From Pseudomonadales bacterium (GTDB taxonomy: Bacteria; Pseudomonadota; Gammaproteobacteria; Pseudomonadales; Moraxellaceae), in the NCBI GenBank assembly GCA_013043915.1, contig JABEVH010000276.1, positions 1 through 6,692 of the forward strand: DNA of 6,692 bases, read 5' to 3'. Positions within the stretch are counted from its first letter, which is position 1; every line of letters begins with the position of its first letter. The translations under genes and the position numbers were made by a program. Positions 4,455-6,692 of the stretch are shown here, in pieces. Under the pieces are notes generated by a model. That model ran no database searches, was not told where the DNA came from, and saw only the letters and a program-made list of their open reading frames with translations.

Positions 4455-6692
4455 ATGAATCATATCTACAGGTCGATCTGGAACGATAAAACGGGCACTT
4501 TTGTTGCTGTTCCAGAAAATACAAAAAGTGCGGGCAAAAAATCGTCGATTGGCTCAACAGCAACCAACGTGTCAAGCCTGCGTTTTGCCCTAAAATTACA
4601 GGCAATTTCACTGATAGTGACATTTGGAGCAAACAGCTACGCCCTACCTGTGGGTGGTGTTGTTTCAGCGGGTGGCGCCAGTATTAGCAGCGTTGCGGGT
4701 AGCACGACCATCACACAGTCGACACCCAATGCGGCGATTAACTGGCAAAGTTTCAATATTGCCCAGGGTGAAGCAGTTCAGTTTCTACAACCTAGTAGCA
4801 ATTCAGTAGCCCTTAATCGGGTACTGGCTACTGATCCTTCAAGTATCATGGGTAATCTGTTTGCCAACGGTAAAGTTTTTCTGCTGAATCCCAACGGCGT
4901 ACTGTTCGGCCAAGGAGCACAAGTACATGTGGGCGGCCTGGTAGCCTCCTCCTTGAATATTACTGACAGTGATTTTATGGCAGGCAGATACAAATTTGCA
5001 GGGAACGGTGGCGGCCCGATACTCAATCAAGGCTCCATCGTGGCCGATGGCGGCTATGTGGCGCTACTGGGCGCCAACGTCAGCAATAGCGGGGTTATCT
5101 CAGCAAAACTTGGCACAGTGACGCTTGCCGCCGGTAAGGCTATGACCCTTGATGTCGCAGGGGATGGCCTACTCAATGTTACGGTAGACCAAGGTACGAT
5201 GAACGCTTTGGTACAAAACGGAGGCCTGATTCAGGCCGACGGCGGGCAAGTACTGCTAACTGCGCGTATGGCGGGCAGCCTGTTGCAGGGTGCCGTGAAT
5301 AATACGGGAGTGATCCAGGCGCAAACTATTGAAAACCGCAATGGCAAGATCAGTTTGCTGGGCGACATGCAAAGCGTTACTGTGAATCTGGGTGGCACGC
5401 TGGATGCGTCGGCTCCGAACGATGGAAATGGTGGCTTTATTGAAACCTCGGCGGCGCGCGTCAACGTCGCCAATGGATCCATCGTGACTGCTCAATCCGC
5501 GCAAGGCAAGCCAGGAACCTGGCTAATCGATCCGAATAACGTCACTATTCAGGCGGCAGGGGCTAATACCAATGTCAGCACCAGCCCGAACTTCACCAGC
5601 AGCAATGATAATGCCATCGTCACTACGGCAAGCATTCAGACTGCGCTGAACGCGGGCACCAACGTTGTCGTCAACACAAGCACGGGGGGGGGCAATGCAC
5701 AAGTGGGCGATATCACGGTCAATGACACACTGACCTGGACAGCAGTAACAGGGCCGACCCTGACCTTGAACGCAGCAAGGGATGTAACCGTAAATGCTGC
5801 GATCACTGCCACCACAGGGAGCTTCGCCGCAAATGCTGGACGCAATGTAAACATTAATGCAGCCACCACAACGACGACAGGAAATCTGACATTGACAGCC
5901 GCAGCTGACGTAAATCTAGCTGCAGCCACGACGATTACCACGGGCAACCTTACAGCAATAGCTGGAGGCAATGTGAACGTATCCTCAGCCTCGACCGTTA
6001 CCACTGGGGACATGATATTTCGGGGCGATAATGATGGTACAGGACCTGGCGCCGCCGCCGGCACCGTGGCCATAACTTGTGGCATTAATTGCCTGACCAT
6101 CACTAACGGTATTCTAAGCATTCGTTGCAATCCTGTGAGCTACTCTACTACAGGCAGCGAAATCACAGCTTATGGCTCGCATTTGACGGGCGGAGGCGTG
6201 CTGGATGCGAAAGCGTGGGTGTTCGGTGATGGGAACAACAAAATCTATGACGGCACGACGGCGGCTACCGTTGGATCTTTCAAACCGGATATAACAAACA
6301 CCCTCCCTCCGGTTGAAATTGGCGTAGTCACCAACGCTAATTTCAATACCAAAGATGTCGGAAACAATAAGCTGATCACCTTTGGTAGTACCTTCAGTGA
6401 TCCCGTCTATGCGCTGTTCACGCCTTTCGGGAGTCCTGCGAATGTGGGGACTACAAGAGCTAATATTGCACCCGCTCCACTGACCGTCACCGCCACTAAC
6501 GTCACCAAAGCCTATGGACAGAACCCCGCCCTATCAGGCTTTACTTCGGTAGGTTTGGTCAACGGGGAGACCGTCGCCAGCGTCACCGAAACTAGCCCGG
6601 GTCAGGGTGTTGCAGCCCCGGTCGCAAACAGTCCATATAAGATCACGCCGAGCGCAGCTGCCGGCGGAACGTTTACGCCAGGCAACTACACC
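4455..6692 (+). CDS. TpsA filamentous hemagglutinin-like exoprotein (3' end beyond window)
   Basis: This is the secreted partner of the upstream TpsB; 746 residues are visible and the frame is still open at the end. An ESPR (MNHIYRSIWN, residues 1-10, to about 30) and hydrophobic signal core lead to cleavage near SYA-LP (63/64). The TPS domain follows (about 64-330), with NPNGVLFG at 145-152, the element TpsB recognises and the start of the beta-helix. TWLIDP (355-360) marks a linker common in this adhesin group. Four 21-residue repeats lie at 436-519. A cluster with Cys542, Cys546 and Cys558 follows, then a YDG-type module (KIYDGTT at 596-602, to about 670) and an MBG-type module (KAYGQNP at 685-691, LVNGET at 701-706) that runs off the end. 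Such proteins are usually adhesins, hemagglutinins or, with other C-termini, contact-dependent toxins; without the C-terminus the role is open. A G9 tract interrupts the gene at 5684. Confidence 0.96.
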   Translation, partial: MNHIYRSIWNDKTGTFVAVPENTKSAGKKSSIGSTATNVSSLRFALKLQAISLIVTFGANSYALPVGGVVSAGGASISSVAGSTTITQSTPNAAINWQSFNIAQGEAVQFLQPSSNSVALNRVLATDPSSIMGNLFANGKVFLLNPNGVLFGQGAQVHVGGLVASSLNITDSDFMAGRYKFAGNGGGPILNQGSIVADGGYVALLGANVSNSGVISAKLGTVTLAAGKAMTLDVAGDGLLNVTVDQGTMNALVQNGGLIQADGGQVLLTARMAGSLLQGAVNNTGVIQAQTIENRNGKISLLGDMQSVTVNLGGTLDASAPNDGNGGFIETSAARVNVANGSIVTAQSAQGKPGTWLIDPNNVTIQAAGANTNVSTSPNFTSSNDNAIVTTASIQTALNAGTNVVVNTSTGGGNAQVGDITVNDTLTWTAVTGPTLTLNAARDVTVNAAITATTGSFAANAGRNVNINAATTTTTGNLTLTAAADVNLAAATTITTGNLTAIAGGNVNVSSASTVTTGDMIFRGDNDGTGPGAAAGTVAITCGINCLTITNGILSIRCNPVSYSTTGSEITAYGSHLTGGGVLDAKAWVFGDGNNKIYDGTTAATVGSFKPDITNTLPPVEIGVVTNANFNTKDVGNNKLITFGSTFSDPVYALFTPFGSPANVGTTRANIAPAPLTVTATNVTKAYGQNPALSGFTSVGLVNGETVASVTETSPGQGVAAPVANSPYKITPSAAAGGTFTPGNYT
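5684..5692 (+). repeat. Nine-G homopolymer in the tpsA coding sequence
   Basis: Nine consecutive G bases encode the end of Thr410 and Gly411-Gly413. In the given frame tpsA stays open. Losing one G would bring TGA at 5731-5733 into frame, and gaining one would bring TGA at 5723-5725 into frame, each truncating the protein soon after the TPS and early helix region. Tracts like this drive phase variation of surface proteins in some bacteria; here it is a candidate only, and a sequencing-error hotspot as well. Confidence 0.9.
5760..6011 (+). repeat. Four tandem 63-bp units encoding 21-residue repeats
   Basis: TpsA residues 436-456, 457-477, 478-498 and 499-519 are four gapless 21-residue units. 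The shared pattern is a hydrophobic start, Ala or Gly near position 6, then [DN]-V-[NT]-[VIL] at 8-11, Ala/Ser and a Thr-rich run, ending T-T-G-[NSD]. Alternating hydrophobic residues suit one coil of a beta-helix per unit. The units have diverged at DNA level, so they look like old duplications rather than a freshly expanded tract. Confidence 0.85.

Noticed and set aside
5636..6130. 164-codon minus-strand frame opposite tpsA
   Set aside because: It mirrors the Ala/Thr/Val-rich repeat coding sequence of tpsA on the other strand, has no family resemblance and no support as a gene.

Overview
The window looks like chromosomal DNA of a Gram-negative proteobacterium, most likely beta- or gammaproteobacterial. 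The main reasons are a two-partner secretion (type Vb) pair whose exoprotein carries an extended signal peptide region (ESPR), a feature typical of those classes, and an MlaE-type lipid-transport permease. No phage, transposon, CRISPR or RNA gene was recognised.

Layout. Positions 1-136 hold no gene but contain two adjacent hairpins. Positions 137-922 (minus strand) encode an MlaE-family ABC permease. A 108-bp divergent intergenic region (923-1030) with an imperfect 25-bp dyad separates it from a plus-strand gene for a small two-helix membrane protein (1031-1474). That gene is followed 51 bp later by a single-domain CheX/CheC-type protein (1526-2068). Positions 2069-2724 form a long stretch without a convincing gene, with inverted repeats and a weak candidate promoter. 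Next come a TpsB outer-membrane transporter (2725-4392, or 2650-4392 with an upstream start) and, 62 bp downstream, the start of a large TpsA exoprotein (4455 to beyond 6692).

How the genes work together. The TpsB/TpsA pair is the clear functional unit. TpsA should cross the inner membrane by Sec, using its ESPR-type signal peptide. Its N-terminal TPS domain should then be recognised by the TpsB POTRA domains, and the protein threaded through the TpsB barrel to the surface. The exported protein is modular: TPS domain, a repeat block of four 21-residue units, then YDG and MBG modules. It continues past the window, so its C-terminus and function cannot be read. The 1031-1474 and 1526-2068 genes are probably one transcription unit; a membrane protein next to a CheX-like phosphatase suggests a small signalling module, but this is inference.

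The observations I rate highest are a nine-G tract in the tpsA reading frame, where a one-base slip in either direction leads to a stop within about 20 codons; a three-cysteine cluster in the middle of the exoprotein; and the lone CheX-like protein paired with an unknown membrane protein. Nothing here can be claimed as a new system from the sequence alone.
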